Assembly: GCA_017632495.1 (NCBI GenBank)
Contig: JAGBRG010000051.1
Location: 1 to 7,744, forward strand
Length of the DNA: 7,744 bases
Direction of reading: 5' to 3'
Source of the DNA: Spirochaetales bacterium
GTDB taxonomy: Bacteria > Spirochaetota > Spirochaetia > Sphaerochaetales > Sphaerochaetaceae
In this document: piece after piece, positions 1-5,806 of the stretch
Layout: each line of letters begins with the position of its first letter
Position numbering within the stretch: the stretch's first letter is position 1
Notes under the pieces: model-generated
What the model saw: the letters and a program-made list of their open reading frames with translations, nothing else
Databases searched by the model: none
Told to the model about the DNA's origin: nothing
Position numbers and translations under genes: made by a program

Positions 1-90
1 AAAGAGGCAAGACAGCGCATCATGGACATCAGCGTCGCCAACGTCAAGGCATTTTTGGACGGAAGGCCTCAGAACGTGGTGAACAAGTGA
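1..90 (+). CDS. C-terminal end of a D-isomer-specific 2-hydroxyacid dehydrogenase (partial)
   Basis: Only the last 29 codons are in the window, read in frame 1 to a TGA at 88-90. The translation contains ISVANVKAFLDGRPQNVVNK. This matches the end of the D-2-hydroxyacid dehydrogenase family (phosphoglycerate, glyoxylate/hydroxypyruvate and D-lactate dehydrogenase types), where a last helix of the form 'N-v-x-a-F-l-x-G-x-P-x-N-v-V-N' packs on the catalytic domain. Family members are cytoplasmic NAD(P)-dependent reductases of 2-keto acids. The substrate cannot be judged from this tail. The stop lies 3 bases from the convergent stop of the GntR regulator, so the two transcripts must overlap at their 3' ends. 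That regulator may control this or another carbon-acid gene, but nothing here proves it. Confidence 0.75.
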   Translation, partial: KEARQRIMDISVANVKAFLDGRPQNVVNK

Positions 91-93
91 TTC

Positions 94-735
94 TTACAGG
101 GCAAGGCCTTCAGGGTAGGGTGACTGCGTGATGTGGTTATAAAGAAGTTCTTTGCAGTCCTTTTTCCTTCCGGCTTCAAGAATCTCCAGAATCTTTTCAT
201 GCTGTGCGGTATAGCTTCTCAGGTGTGAGCCGTAGATGTTCTGATTCAGTCTGAGCTGATGAATTTTGGCTCCAAGGTGCTCGTACAGGTAAATCAGGGC
301 ACTGTTTTCCGAAGCGGCAATCAGCTCTGCGTGGAAGAAAGAATCATTTTCAAAGGCAAGAGCGAGATTTCCAGCTTCTAGGGCAAGCTGGCATTCTGAT
401 GCATAGCGCACAAGATTCTTGTAGTGCGCATTCAAGGAATCCTTGGTAATGAGATCAACTGCAAGGCACTCCAGGCGGATTCTTACATATGCGATGTCGG
501 AGGCCTCGCTTTCGGTGAGGGTGGCCACCTCCGCATAGCAACGGGGTTTGATTGTTACAAGCCCGTATTCGCCAAGTCTTCTGACAGCTTCGCGAACGGG
601 GGTGCGTGACACACCGAATTGCTTTGCCAACGACTCTTCGGGAATCTTTTCTCCGCCTTTGATCTTTCCGCTCAGAATCTGGGTCTTGAGCAGATTATAG
701 ATTTTGTCTGAAAGATTCTGCGTCTTTGCTGGCAT
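94..735 (-). CDS. GntR family transcriptional regulator, FadR/FCD subfamily
   Basis: The 213-residue protein has the two-domain layout and usual length of FCD-type GntR regulators, which are cytoplasmic, ligand-responsive DNA-binding dimers, often controlling use of organic acids and sugars. The N-terminal winged helix-turn-helix covers about residues 8-72, with the hallmark segment SLAKQFGVSRTPVREAVRRL at 35-54 and the wing near 58-71. The all-helical FCD domain follows (about 80-203). It keeps the metal-site residues of the family: D131 and H135 in D-x-x-x-H, H179 in QHEKIL and H201 in YNHI, plus R85 and E89 in the first FCD helix. The metal site is therefore probably intact. The start is supported by GGAGA (complement of 741-745) five bases before the ATG. 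A GTATAC palindrome upstream may be its own operator. The ligand is unknown; organic acids are typical of the subfamily. Confidence 0.93.
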   Translation of the reverse strand: MPAKTQNLSDKIYNLLKTQILSGKIKGGEKIPEESLAKQFGVSRTPVREAVRRLGEYGLVTIKPRCYAEVATLTESEASDIAYVRIRLECLAVDLITKDSLNAHYKNLVRYASECQLALEAGNLALAFENDSFFHAELIAASENSALIYLYEHLGAKIHQLRLNQNIYGSHLRSYTAQHEKILEILEAGRKKDCKELLYNHITQSPYPEGLAL

Positions 736-777
736 TTAGGTCTCCGGTCTTGTTCTTTGTTAAATGTTTATACTGAA

Positions 778-805
778 AATATATCACAGAAAGTATACAA
801 TTCAA
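778..805 (-). promoter_or_regulatory. Candidate promoter of the GntR gene with an embedded GTATAC operator
   Basis: On the minus strand, TTGAAT (complement of 800-805) and TATATT (complement of 778-783) are separated by 16 bases, and the -10 is preceded by TG-n, an extended -10. The palindrome GTATAC at 793-798 lies inside the spacer; on the minus strand it reads TTGTATACTT. GTATAC-centred palindromes are typical operators of FCD-type GntR proteins, so negative autoregulation is a reasonable inference. A weaker plus-strand pair, TTGTTA (757-762) and TATATC (780-785) with a 17-base spacer, could serve the divergent membrane-protein gene. If so, the same operator would sit just downstream of that promoter. 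This is based on motif matching by eye only. Confidence 0.4.
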
Positions 806-830
806 GCCGATTGAGAGTATCATGGTTGAT

Positions 831-837
831 AAAGGGG
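831..837 (+). promoter_or_regulatory. Ribosome binding site fixing the start at 843
   Basis: AAAGGGG lies five bases before the ATG at 843. The earlier in-frame ATG at 822 has only a weak GAGAG upstream, and starting there would add MVDKGVL before the hydrophobic segment. The 843 start puts the membrane segment right at the N-terminus, which is more usual. Confidence 0.55.
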
Positions 838-842
838 TTCTG

Positions 843-1370
843 ATGGAAAACAACATTATTTACATAATCCTCCTGGCTGTTCTTCTTTTTAATCTCTACG
901 TCATGCTTGTGGGCCAGAGGCGCAAGAAGATGTCCGCAGCCGAAGTAAAGAGGCAGGAGACCGAGCTCGCCAAAATCGCTTTGGAAGAACAGAAAAAGCA
1001 CGGTATCAAGTTCAGTGCGCACAACACATACATGAACGACAAGGGTAAGGCCCTTTTGGCTGCAATAGACCCTAAAAAGCGCTTTCTCGGACTCTTTTTC
1101 GGAGATAACGCCCAGATCATAAGCTATGACGATATCGAGGATGTCCAGCAGGTCATCGATGAAGATGACAAGTACATAAATACAATCAGTGTGGAAATCT
1201 CCCTGAAGTCGGGGCGCACTCTCTCTTATCCGTTTGCAACGCAGAAAAGACGCAAGAAGAGTTGGATATCACAGTTCATCATGAGGGATTCGGGAGGATT
1301 TGCCACTGCAATCCGAAATCTCAATCATCCATGTTCTGAGGAAGAATCAGATTCAGAACAAAAGAAATAA
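843..1370 (+). CDS. Small membrane-anchored protein with a PH-like domain, function unknown
   Basis: I do not recognise a named family. The 175-residue protein (from the ATG at 843) has one N-terminal transmembrane helix at about 4-23 followed by a positive QRRKK, so the bulk should face the cytoplasm. Residues 31-53 are a charged helix likely to form a coiled coil. Residues about 77-160 alternate strands and turns (FLGLFFGDNAQIISYDDIED, then ISVEISLKSGRTLSYPF) and end in the helix GGFATAIRNL. This order of beta strands plus one C-terminal helix resembles bacterial PH-like domains; that is an inference from pattern, not a match I can confirm. The final ~15 residues (NHPCSEEESDSEQKK) are acidic and low-complexity. 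They are encoded by DNA that, on the other strand, carries the end of a permease relic, so this tail may be recently acquired. An alternative start at 822 gives 182 residues. Confidence 0.7.
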   Translation: MENNIIYIILLAVLLFNLYVMLVGQRRKKMSAAEVKRQETELAKIALEEQKKHGIKFSAHNTYMNDKGKALLAAIDPKKRFLGLFFGDNAQIISYDDIEDVQQVIDEDDKYINTISVEISLKSGRTLSYPFATQKRRKKSWISQFIMRDSGGFATAIRNLNHPCSEEESDSEQKK

Positions 1371-1455
1371 CGAAAATCACAGCCACAACACTCTGCGAGA
1401 AGATCGACTGGATGATGACAGGGAAGTTTTTCCAGATCCCGACATGCTTAACTTG
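1321..1455 (-). pseudogene. C-terminal relic of a membrane permease, probably NCS2 nucleobase:cation symporter
   Basis: Read on the minus strand, the frame ending in TGA (complement of 1321-1323) gives about 43 codons: KHVGIWKNFPVIIQSIF, then SQSVVAVIFVISFVLNLILP and QNMDD, then stop. This has the shape of the C-terminus of xanthine/uracil-type NCS2 permeases: an amphipathic 'FP..iq.if' segment, a last hydrophobic helix, then NLILP and a short polar tail. Codon choice (ATC, TTC, GTC, CAG) resembles the genuine genes around it. The frame is closed by TGA (complement of 1456-1458), and the DNA beyond is AT-rich and non-coding up to the metallopeptidase gene, so the rest of the permease, roughly 400 residues, is gone. 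The relic overlaps the last 50 bases of the plus-strand membrane-protein gene. It cannot be functional by itself. Family assignment is by eye; another transporter's C-terminus is possible. Confidence 0.5.
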
Positions 1456-1481
1456 TCATTTATTTTCAACAAACATTTATT
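1453..1481 (+). promoter_or_regulatory. Weak candidate promoter of the M13 peptidase gene
   Basis: TTGTCA at 1453-1458 matches five of six -35 positions. It is followed after 17 bases by TTTATT (1476-1481), a poor -10. TATCAT at 1483-1488 is a better -10 but lies 24 bases from this -35. The stretch 1456-1500 is strongly AT-rich and begins exactly where the permease relic ends. No convincing terminator for the preceding gene is seen in 1371-1515. Confidence 0.25.
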
Positions 1482-1500
1482 GTATCATTTTTAAAGGGTA

Positions 1501-1507
1501 AGGGAGG
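1501..1507 (+). promoter_or_regulatory. Ribosome binding site fixing the start at 1516
   Basis: AGGGAGG is followed after eight bases by the ATG at 1516. An in-frame GTG at 1507 overlaps this site and has no binding site of its own. The ATG also gives a compact lipoprotein signal beginning MRKARVV. Confidence 0.75.
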
Positions 1508-1515
1508 TGTCCGTA

Positions 1516-3573
1516 ATGCGAAAAGCCCGGGTTGTTTTCACAGCTGCCGTCATTGTAATTCTTCTGCTTTCGGCATGTTCTTCCACAACGCAGAAGACAG
1601 AGCCGTTCGGAAAGCCGTGGCAGAGTACATGTGTCATAGGCAACTTCCCACCTGAAGCGCCCAGTGTTAAGGATGATTTGTACACCTATTACAATTACGA
1701 CTTTATTAAGGAACATCAGGTCGGGGGCTCTATTAACCGGTTAGGCTCTAATGGCGATGAGTTTGCAAATGCGGTGATTGAAATAATCAATGACCCATCG
1801 ATTCAAAGCCATGATATCAATCAGTTGAGGATAATGTACAATCAGGCAATGGACTCCGAGACACTCAAGGCCATAGGTTTTTCAGAAATCCAGCCGTACA
1901 TAGATATGGTTGACAGCGCAAAGAGCATCGAGGAGTTCAACAATCTTCTGCTTTCAGAGGATTATCCGTTTTCACCGATTCGGACCGTGCTGGAGTTTGC
2001 TGATAATGAGTATTGTGTAAAGATATTGCCGAACCTGATTCTGTTTGATTCTCTTTATTCAATCGGCGAATACTATTATGATTCTGAAAATCCTGATGAG
2101 CAGGCTAGTTTGGAATATTTTCGTGAAGAATATTTCAAAGATGCAGTTTTGGATTACGAACTTCTTTCCTTAAAAAGGGAAGAATTACACGAACTCTATA
2201 ATCTTACAATCGGATTCGAGAAAGCTCACGCAAAGTATCTGGAATCCAGCGATACCTTGTCAGCAGAACAGGAATATGGTGAAACCGGTGCCAGAACAGA
2301 ATCTGCGCTTCATGGTTTTGATTCAGCCTGCTCCATATGCTCTTCACTTCCCCTGAGGCAGCTTATTCAGAAAGAGAAACTGGATAAGGTAGATACATTC
2401 GATGTTGACGAGAAGTGGCTTGAGGCCTTAGACAGTCTTTGGACAGAGGAGAACCTTGATGCAATAAAATGGATTGCCAAGATTCTCATACTCAACGAAA
2501 CACGTCCTTACAGAGACCGAAGTCTGTATTACAGCATTAGTGAAGAGTGGTTTCACAACTCTTTTCCATCTGCTGAAATATTGGCCTATAAAACATGTGA
2601 CAGTGTATACAGTTTTGACAGTCTGATAGGAAGATTATATGCGGACTACGTTCTGGGCCGGGAGTGCAAGGAAAAGATTACAGAAATAACGGAGAACCTA
2701 ATCCTTTCTTACAAGGATCTGATTTCGCAGTCAACATGGCTCAGTGAAAATGCCCGTTTACGGATTGAAAAAAAACTTGATAACATGACGTTGAATATCA
2801 TTGAACCTGCGGGAGGGTTTACTGATTTCTGCGGTCTTGATCTTTTGCCTACGGAAGCAGGCGGAACGCTTTGGTCCAACTATCTTGCGACAAAAAAATA
2901 TGTAAAGGAGCAGGAAATATCCAAGTTGGGGAAGAAGGCCGTTTCTGATATACTCTGGAATGCCATTGCAGTGAGTAGCGGAAATGCGTTTTATGATAAC
3001 CTTGGTAATTCCATCTGTATTTTCCCTGGAATAATGACCAAAGATTATTACTCCTCTGACATGAGTGATGAGGAGCTGCTCGGTGGCATCGGCTTCATAA
3101 TCGGCCATGAGATAAGTCATGCATTTGACTATAACGGATCTCAGTTAGACGAAAATTGTGCTTCCAATCCCGTATTCGATGAAGAAGATCTTGTTCGTTT
3201 TCTTGATAGAACGCAAAAGCTTGCTCAGCGCTACAGCGAGATAGAGGTCTGTCCCGGACTTTATGTTGATGGATTGCTGGTTAACAGTGAGGCTACGGCA
3301 GACTTGTGCAGCATTCAGGCAATACTTAATTATGCGGAACAGACCGACGGATTTGATTATGAATTGTTCTTCAAATCTGTCAGCCAGGCTATTGCAGAGG
3401 TTTTCACTCCGGATTTTCTGATTTCCCGAATAATGAATGCGCACCCACTAACCAATCTCAGAATCAACATATCAAGTCAGATGTTTGATAAGACCTACGA
3501 GGTCTATGGTATCTCTGAAGGTGATGCCATGTATCTGGCACCGGATAAGAGAGTTCTGATCTGGGGAAAGTAA
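1516..3573 (+). CDS. M13 family (neprilysin/PepO-like) zinc metallopeptidase, lipoprotein
   Basis: The protein has 685 residues, a normal length for M13 peptidases, which cleave small peptides of up to about 40 residues. A type II signal peptide is clear: MRKAR, a hydrophobic core, then lipobox LSAC with C21 as the lipidated cysteine, so it should be anchored outside the cytoplasmic membrane. The N-terminal M13 domain covers about 45-430 and the catalytic domain about 470-685. All key catalytic elements are visible: NAFY at 490-493 (substrate backbone binding), HEISH at 531-535 (zinc ligands H531 and H535, general base E532), E592 in SEATAD as third zinc ligand with D596 four residues on, and H643 with R649, spaced six apart as in neprilysin H711/R717. 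The usual ENIADLGG is altered to EATADLCS, but the ligand residues are kept. The C-terminus RVLIWGK resembles the family's final R-V-x-x-W. A nutritional or peptide-processing role is likely. The 5' half is AT-richer than its neighbours. The stop abuts the stop of the convergent DUF2804 gene. Confidence 0.93.
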   Translation: MRKARVVFTAAVIVILLLSACSSTTQKTEPFGKPWQSTCVIGNFPPEAPSVKDDLYTYYNYDFIKEHQVGGSINRLGSNGDEFANAVIEIINDPSIQSHDINQLRIMYNQAMDSETLKAIGFSEIQPYIDMVDSAKSIEEFNNLLLSEDYPFSPIRTVLEFADNEYCVKILPNLILFDSLYSIGEYYYDSENPDEQASLEYFREEYFKDAVLDYELLSLKREELHELYNLTIGFEKAHAKYLESSDTLSAEQEYGETGARTESALHGFDSACSICSSLPLRQLIQKEKLDKVDTFDVDEKWLEALDSLWTEENLDAIKWIAKILILNETRPYRDRSLYYSISEEWFHNSFPSAEILAYKTCDSVYSFDSLIGRLYADYVLGRECKEKITEITENLILSYKDLISQSTWLSENARLRIEKKLDNMTLNIIEPAGGFTDFCGLDLLPTEAGGTLWSNYLATKKYVKEQEISKLGKKAVSDILWNAIAVSSGNAFYDNLGNSICIFPGIMTKDYYSSDMSDEELLGGIGFIIGHEISHAFDYNGSQLDENCASNPVFDEEDLVRFLDRTQKLAQRYSEIEVCPGLYVDGLLVNSEATADLCSIQAILNYAEQTDGFDYELFFKSVSQAIAEVFTPDFLISRIMNAHPLTNLRINISSQMFDKTYEVYGISEGDAMYLAPDKRVLIWGK

Positions 3574-4599
3574 TCAGTATTTGTTATGGACCTTTTCGGC
3601 AAAGCACATCATGTCTTTGACATTGATGACAGTCCCGTCATCCAGAACGGCCTTGCCCGAAAGGCGTCCGAACACCTGATGCTGGTCTGACACAATTACT
3701 TTGTAATCAAGACATGCCGCTCTGTCCAGAACTGGGACGAAATCCATCTCGAATCGTCCGTCAGAAGATGTGAATGTCCATTTCTTCATGTAGCTGTCTG
3801 AAGGAATGTTGAACGTAATGTCATCGATCTTGTGGGCTTTTCCGTTGTAGAAGATCACGTTCTCGGAGGCTGCCGAAGTGTTGCCGAATCCGTAGCCGAT
3901 ATTAAAGCCGAAGCTGTTTCCGTCTATGTCGGCATTTCCCGAACCCCAGAACCATGTGTTGTCATAGGTCCACACGCCGCGTCCCCAGTCGAGCGTTCCG
4001 AAGTCTTTTGCAGGATCGAAGGTATAGCGCTTGCCATCGAACTCCATCCATCCCGAGGCCCTCATGCAGTTGATCTTCTGGTTGTAGTAGAAAGCGTGTT
4101 TCTTGTCCCACGGGGTTGCTATGACCATGCTTTCCATATCCGGTTGGGCCAGCGTGATATCACAGTCAAAGCTCTTGTTTTCAAAGAAGTTCTCAAAGTG
4201 GCATTTTATCGTCCTGAACCCAGGAGCCACATCGAATTTCATCTGAAGTCTTTTGTCAGAGTACTCGGTGGGGCCAGTGGAGGAGTCCGAGGGGAGTTTT
4301 ATCTTACCCATGGGAAATGCGTTGAGCACAGTCTCGGTATGCTCCCAGGGTTTGTCTCCGAAATTAAGAAGCGACACCGACTGAAGTCCTATGTAGCCGT
4401 CATCGGAAATTGTGAAGGCCCCTGCGAACGAATCGCTTAGGACAAGATAGTAGTCCCATTCCTTGATTCTCCATTTCGGAGCACGGATCATGCTTCTGTC
4501 GTACTTCTGGACCATCCTTCTTGACCAGCCGGGTTCTCTGAGCTCTCCGCTGTTATCCAGAAGAAGCTGTTCTTTTACTACCTCATGATTGCGCTGCAT
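3574..4599 (-). CDS. DUF2804 family protein
   Basis: The 341-residue cytoplasmic protein (no signal or membrane segment) fits DUF2804 in length and in landmarks at both ends. Near the N-terminus are LLDNSGELREPGWSRR (13-28) and IKEWDYY (45-51). In the middle is the family's strongest block, GTLDWGRGVWTYDNTWFWGS at 201-220. The end is FAEKVHNKY (333-341). The rest is rich in alternating hydrophobic residues, aromatics and glycines, as in a beta-barrel or sandwich fold. Such proteins have been compared with lipocalin-like hydroxyneurosporene-synthase-type folds, but no reaction is established, so no function is assigned. The start is secured by GGAGG (complement of 4606-4610) six bases before the ATG. 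It appears monocistronic, and its 3' end touches the convergent metallopeptidase stop. Confidence 0.88.
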   Translation of the reverse strand: MQRNHEVVKEQLLLDNSGELREPGWSRRMVQKYDRSMIRAPKWRIKEWDYYLVLSDSFAGAFTISDDGYIGLQSVSLLNFGDKPWEHTETVLNAFPMGKIKLPSDSSTGPTEYSDKRLQMKFDVAPGFRTIKCHFENFFENKSFDCDITLAQPDMESMVIATPWDKKHAFYYNQKINCMRASGWMEFDGKRYTFDPAKDFGTLDWGRGVWTYDNTWFWGSGNADIDGNSFGFNIGYGFGNTSAASENVIFYNGKAHKIDDITFNIPSDSYMKKWTFTSSDGRFEMDFVPVLDRAACLDYKVIVSDQHQVFGRLSGKAVLDDGTVINVKDMMCFAEKVHNKY

Positions 4600-4616
4600 G
4601 GTATCCCTCCGTATGT

Positions 4617-4645
4617 ATTATCGCACACATATTTCCTGTTGTCTG
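4617..4645 (-). promoter_or_regulatory. Candidate extended -10 promoter of the DUF2804 gene
   Basis: On the minus strand, GATAAT (complement of 4617-4622) is preceded by TG-C, making an extended -10. CAGACA (complement of 4640-4645) lies 17 bases upstream and matches four of six -35 positions. The distance to the DUF2804 start leaves a short leader containing the strong ribosome binding site. Confidence 0.4.
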
Positions 4646-4668
4646 CGCTGGAACGGCGGGGAAAACAA

Positions 4669-4677
4669 TGGTAAAAT
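4669..4677 (+). promoter_or_regulatory. Candidate extended -10 promoter of the cyclic-nucleotide-binding/kinase operon
   Basis: TGGTAAAAT is an extended -10 (TG-n plus TAAAAT, five of six). The -35 at 17 bases (TGGAAC, 4649-4654) is poor, as is common with extended -10 promoters. Transcription would start near 4684, about 30 bases before the ATG. AGAGGG at 4701-4706 is the ribosome binding site. ATATC repeats at 4676-4680 and 4683-4687 flank the expected start and could be a regulator site, but this is weak. Confidence 0.4.
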
Positions 4678-4713
4678 ATCGGATATCCTGTGATATGGGG
4701 AGAGGGTTAGTTT

Positions 4714-5175
4714 ATGGAGATTGTTAAGTTCAAAAAGAACCAGGCACTTGTCCGTCAGGGGGAGATAGCAAATGAGATGTTCGAAATCCTTACCGGTCAG
4801 GTCGGAATCTATATGGATTACGGTGATGAGGCCCAGAAGGAAATCGGAATTCTTTCAGAAGGGGACTATCTCGGAGAGATGGAGCTGATAGACTCATCTA
4901 CCCGTATCGCATCGGCCATTGCACTTGATAACAATGTCACGGCAAAGAAGCTGTCTATTGAAGACTTCAATGATCTCATCAAAGAGAATCCGGCAAAAAT
5001 AGTTCTTATCATCCAGCAGCTTTGTTCCAGAGTCAGAAAGCTTGATAACCATTATCTGGATGCCTGTAAGACTATTGAAGAATTCAAAGAAGCTGTGGAT
5101 GAGAAGAGGGAACTGAGCCCTGAGCTTCTTGTCAACATCCGCAATTTCACCTCAGTTGCAAAAAAACGTAAATAA
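4714..5175 (+). CDS. Stand-alone cyclic-nucleotide-binding domain protein (Crp-like sensor without DNA-binding domain)
   Basis: The 153-residue protein is essentially one cNMP-binding domain (about residues 3-112) with a C-terminal helical extension. The N-terminal strand has FKKNQALVRQGEIANEMFEI, the typical 'g..i..qGe....f.i..G.v.iy' start of Crp/PKA-type domains. The phosphate-binding cassette is GEMELIDSSTRIASA at 54-68. It keeps G54, E55 and R64, the residues that contact ribose and phosphate in cAMP/cGMP binders, while the usual proline before the arginine is threonine. Nucleotide binding is therefore plausible but not proven. Residues 94-130 form a long helical region, as in Crp dimers, but no helix-turn-helix follows, so it is not a transcription factor of the usual type and probably works by protein contact. 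It is the first gene of a pair; the next start codon directly follows its TAA, suggesting that its partner is the P-loop protein. Confidence 0.88.
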   Translation: MEIVKFKKNQALVRQGEIANEMFEILTGQVGIYMDYGDEAQKEIGILSEGDYLGEMELIDSSTRIASAIALDNNVTAKKLSIEDFNDLIKENPAKIVLIIQQLCSRVRKLDNHYLDACKTIEEFKEAVDEKRELSPELLVNIRNFTSVAKKRK

Positions 5176-5742
5176 ATGATTATTCTCATCGGCGGAAGTT
5201 CACATGTAGGAAAGACTCTGGTGGCGCACCGGCTTGTAAAGAAGTTCGGTTATGAATGTCTGTCTCTGGACTCCCTCAAAGAGGCCTTCATGAAGACGCA
5301 GCTGGGAAGTCCGGGAACCCGAAGCGACTTTCAGATGCGCTACTGGATGTGGCCGTTTGTGAGTGAGATCATAAAACACGCAATCCACAGCGGAAGAAAT
5401 CTGATTGTAGAAGGCTGCTACATTCCCGCCGAGTGGGCTGAAAGCTTCTCCAAAAACGAGCTTTGCGAGATCCGCTGTGTGTTCATCATAATGAGTGAAA
5501 ACTATCTTAAAAGATATGAGGATGAGGTGAGAATGCACGCAAACGACATTGAAAAGCGTCGTTGCGACTTTATAGACATCCCGCGTCTTATCAACTGCAG
5601 CCTTGAGTTCAAAGAGGACTGCCTCAGAACGGGACCCTATTACATTGAAATCGACGGCCCCTACGATGACGAGTCTCTTACCGATGCGGTAGAGTCCGTG
5701 ATAGAGGACCCCAATCCCTGCGATGGCGGTATAGTGCTGTAA
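5176..5742 (+). CDS. P-loop NTPase / small-molecule kinase-like protein
   Basis: The 188-residue cytoplasmic protein is of adenylate-kinase-like size. Walker A is GSSHVGKT at 7-14 (G-x4-G-K-T). LSLDSLKEAF at 29-38 occupies the place of the NMP-binding acidic residue seen in nucleoside/shikimate-type kinases (D32). NLIVEGCYIP at 75-84 is a Walker B-like strand ending in an acidic residue (E79). VRMHANDIEKRR at 118-129 resembles the arginine-rich LID. The family is usually annotated loosely as 2-phosphoglycerate kinase or adenylate kinase; the substrate cannot be read from sequence, so none is named. The ATG at 5176 abuts the TAA of the cyclic-nucleotide-binding gene, and no Shine-Dalgarno is visible in the A-rich bases before it. 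Translation therefore probably depends on ribosomes finishing the first gene. Transcription ends at the hairpin 5755-5784. Confidence 0.82.
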   Translation: MIILIGGSSHVGKTLVAHRLVKKFGYECLSLDSLKEAFMKTQLGSPGTRSDFQMRYWMWPFVSEIIKHAIHSGRNLIVEGCYIPAEWAESFSKNELCEIRCVFIIMSENYLKRYEDEVRMHANDIEKRRCDFIDIPRLINCSLEFKEDCLRTGPYYIEIDGPYDDESLTDAVESVIEDPNPCDGGIVL

Positions 5743-5754
5743 AACATAGTGCAA

Positions 5755-5784
5755 AAAAGGTTGCCCGAACTTGGGCAACCTTTT
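5755..5784. terminator. Bidirectional intrinsic terminator
   Basis: A perfect 12-bp stem, AAAAGGTTGCCC (5755-5766) paired with GGGCAACCTTTT (5773-5784), encloses a six-base loop GAACTT. On the plus strand the run of T is followed by GTCTTT; on the minus strand the A run at 5753-5758 gives six T. It sits between the convergent ends of the P-loop gene (stop 5742) and the dehydrogenase gene (stop 5807), and can stop transcription both ways. Confidence 0.93.
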
Positions 5785-5806
5785 GTCTTTAAATCTGAAA
5801 ACAGAC

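Noticed and set aside
1441..1470. Possible terminator hairpin GACA...TGTC followed by T-rich sequence
   Set aside because: Only four contiguous pairs plus one beyond a mismatch; too weak, and it overlaps the permease relic and the candidate -35.
1300..1494. Open 64-codon plus-strand frame bridging the membrane-protein and peptidase genes
   Set aside because: Polar, low-quality translation with no ribosome binding site; the minus-strand permease reading of the same DNA is far more protein-like.
3832..4440. Open 202-codon plus-strand frame
   Set aside because: It lies wholly antisense to the DUF2804 gene, has no ribosome binding site, and its translation resembles no family; the DUF2804 frame explains the sequence.
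4714..5742. Toxin-antitoxin pair (zeta-toxin-like kinase with partner)
   Set aside because: The first gene is a clear cyclic-nucleotide-binding domain rather than an antitoxin, and the kinase lacks recognisable zeta-toxin features beyond the P-loop.
5200..5778. Open 192-codon minus-strand frame
   Set aside because: Antisense to the P-loop gene, and its start would lie inside the terminator hairpin; Walker A and other motifs on the plus strand are decisive.
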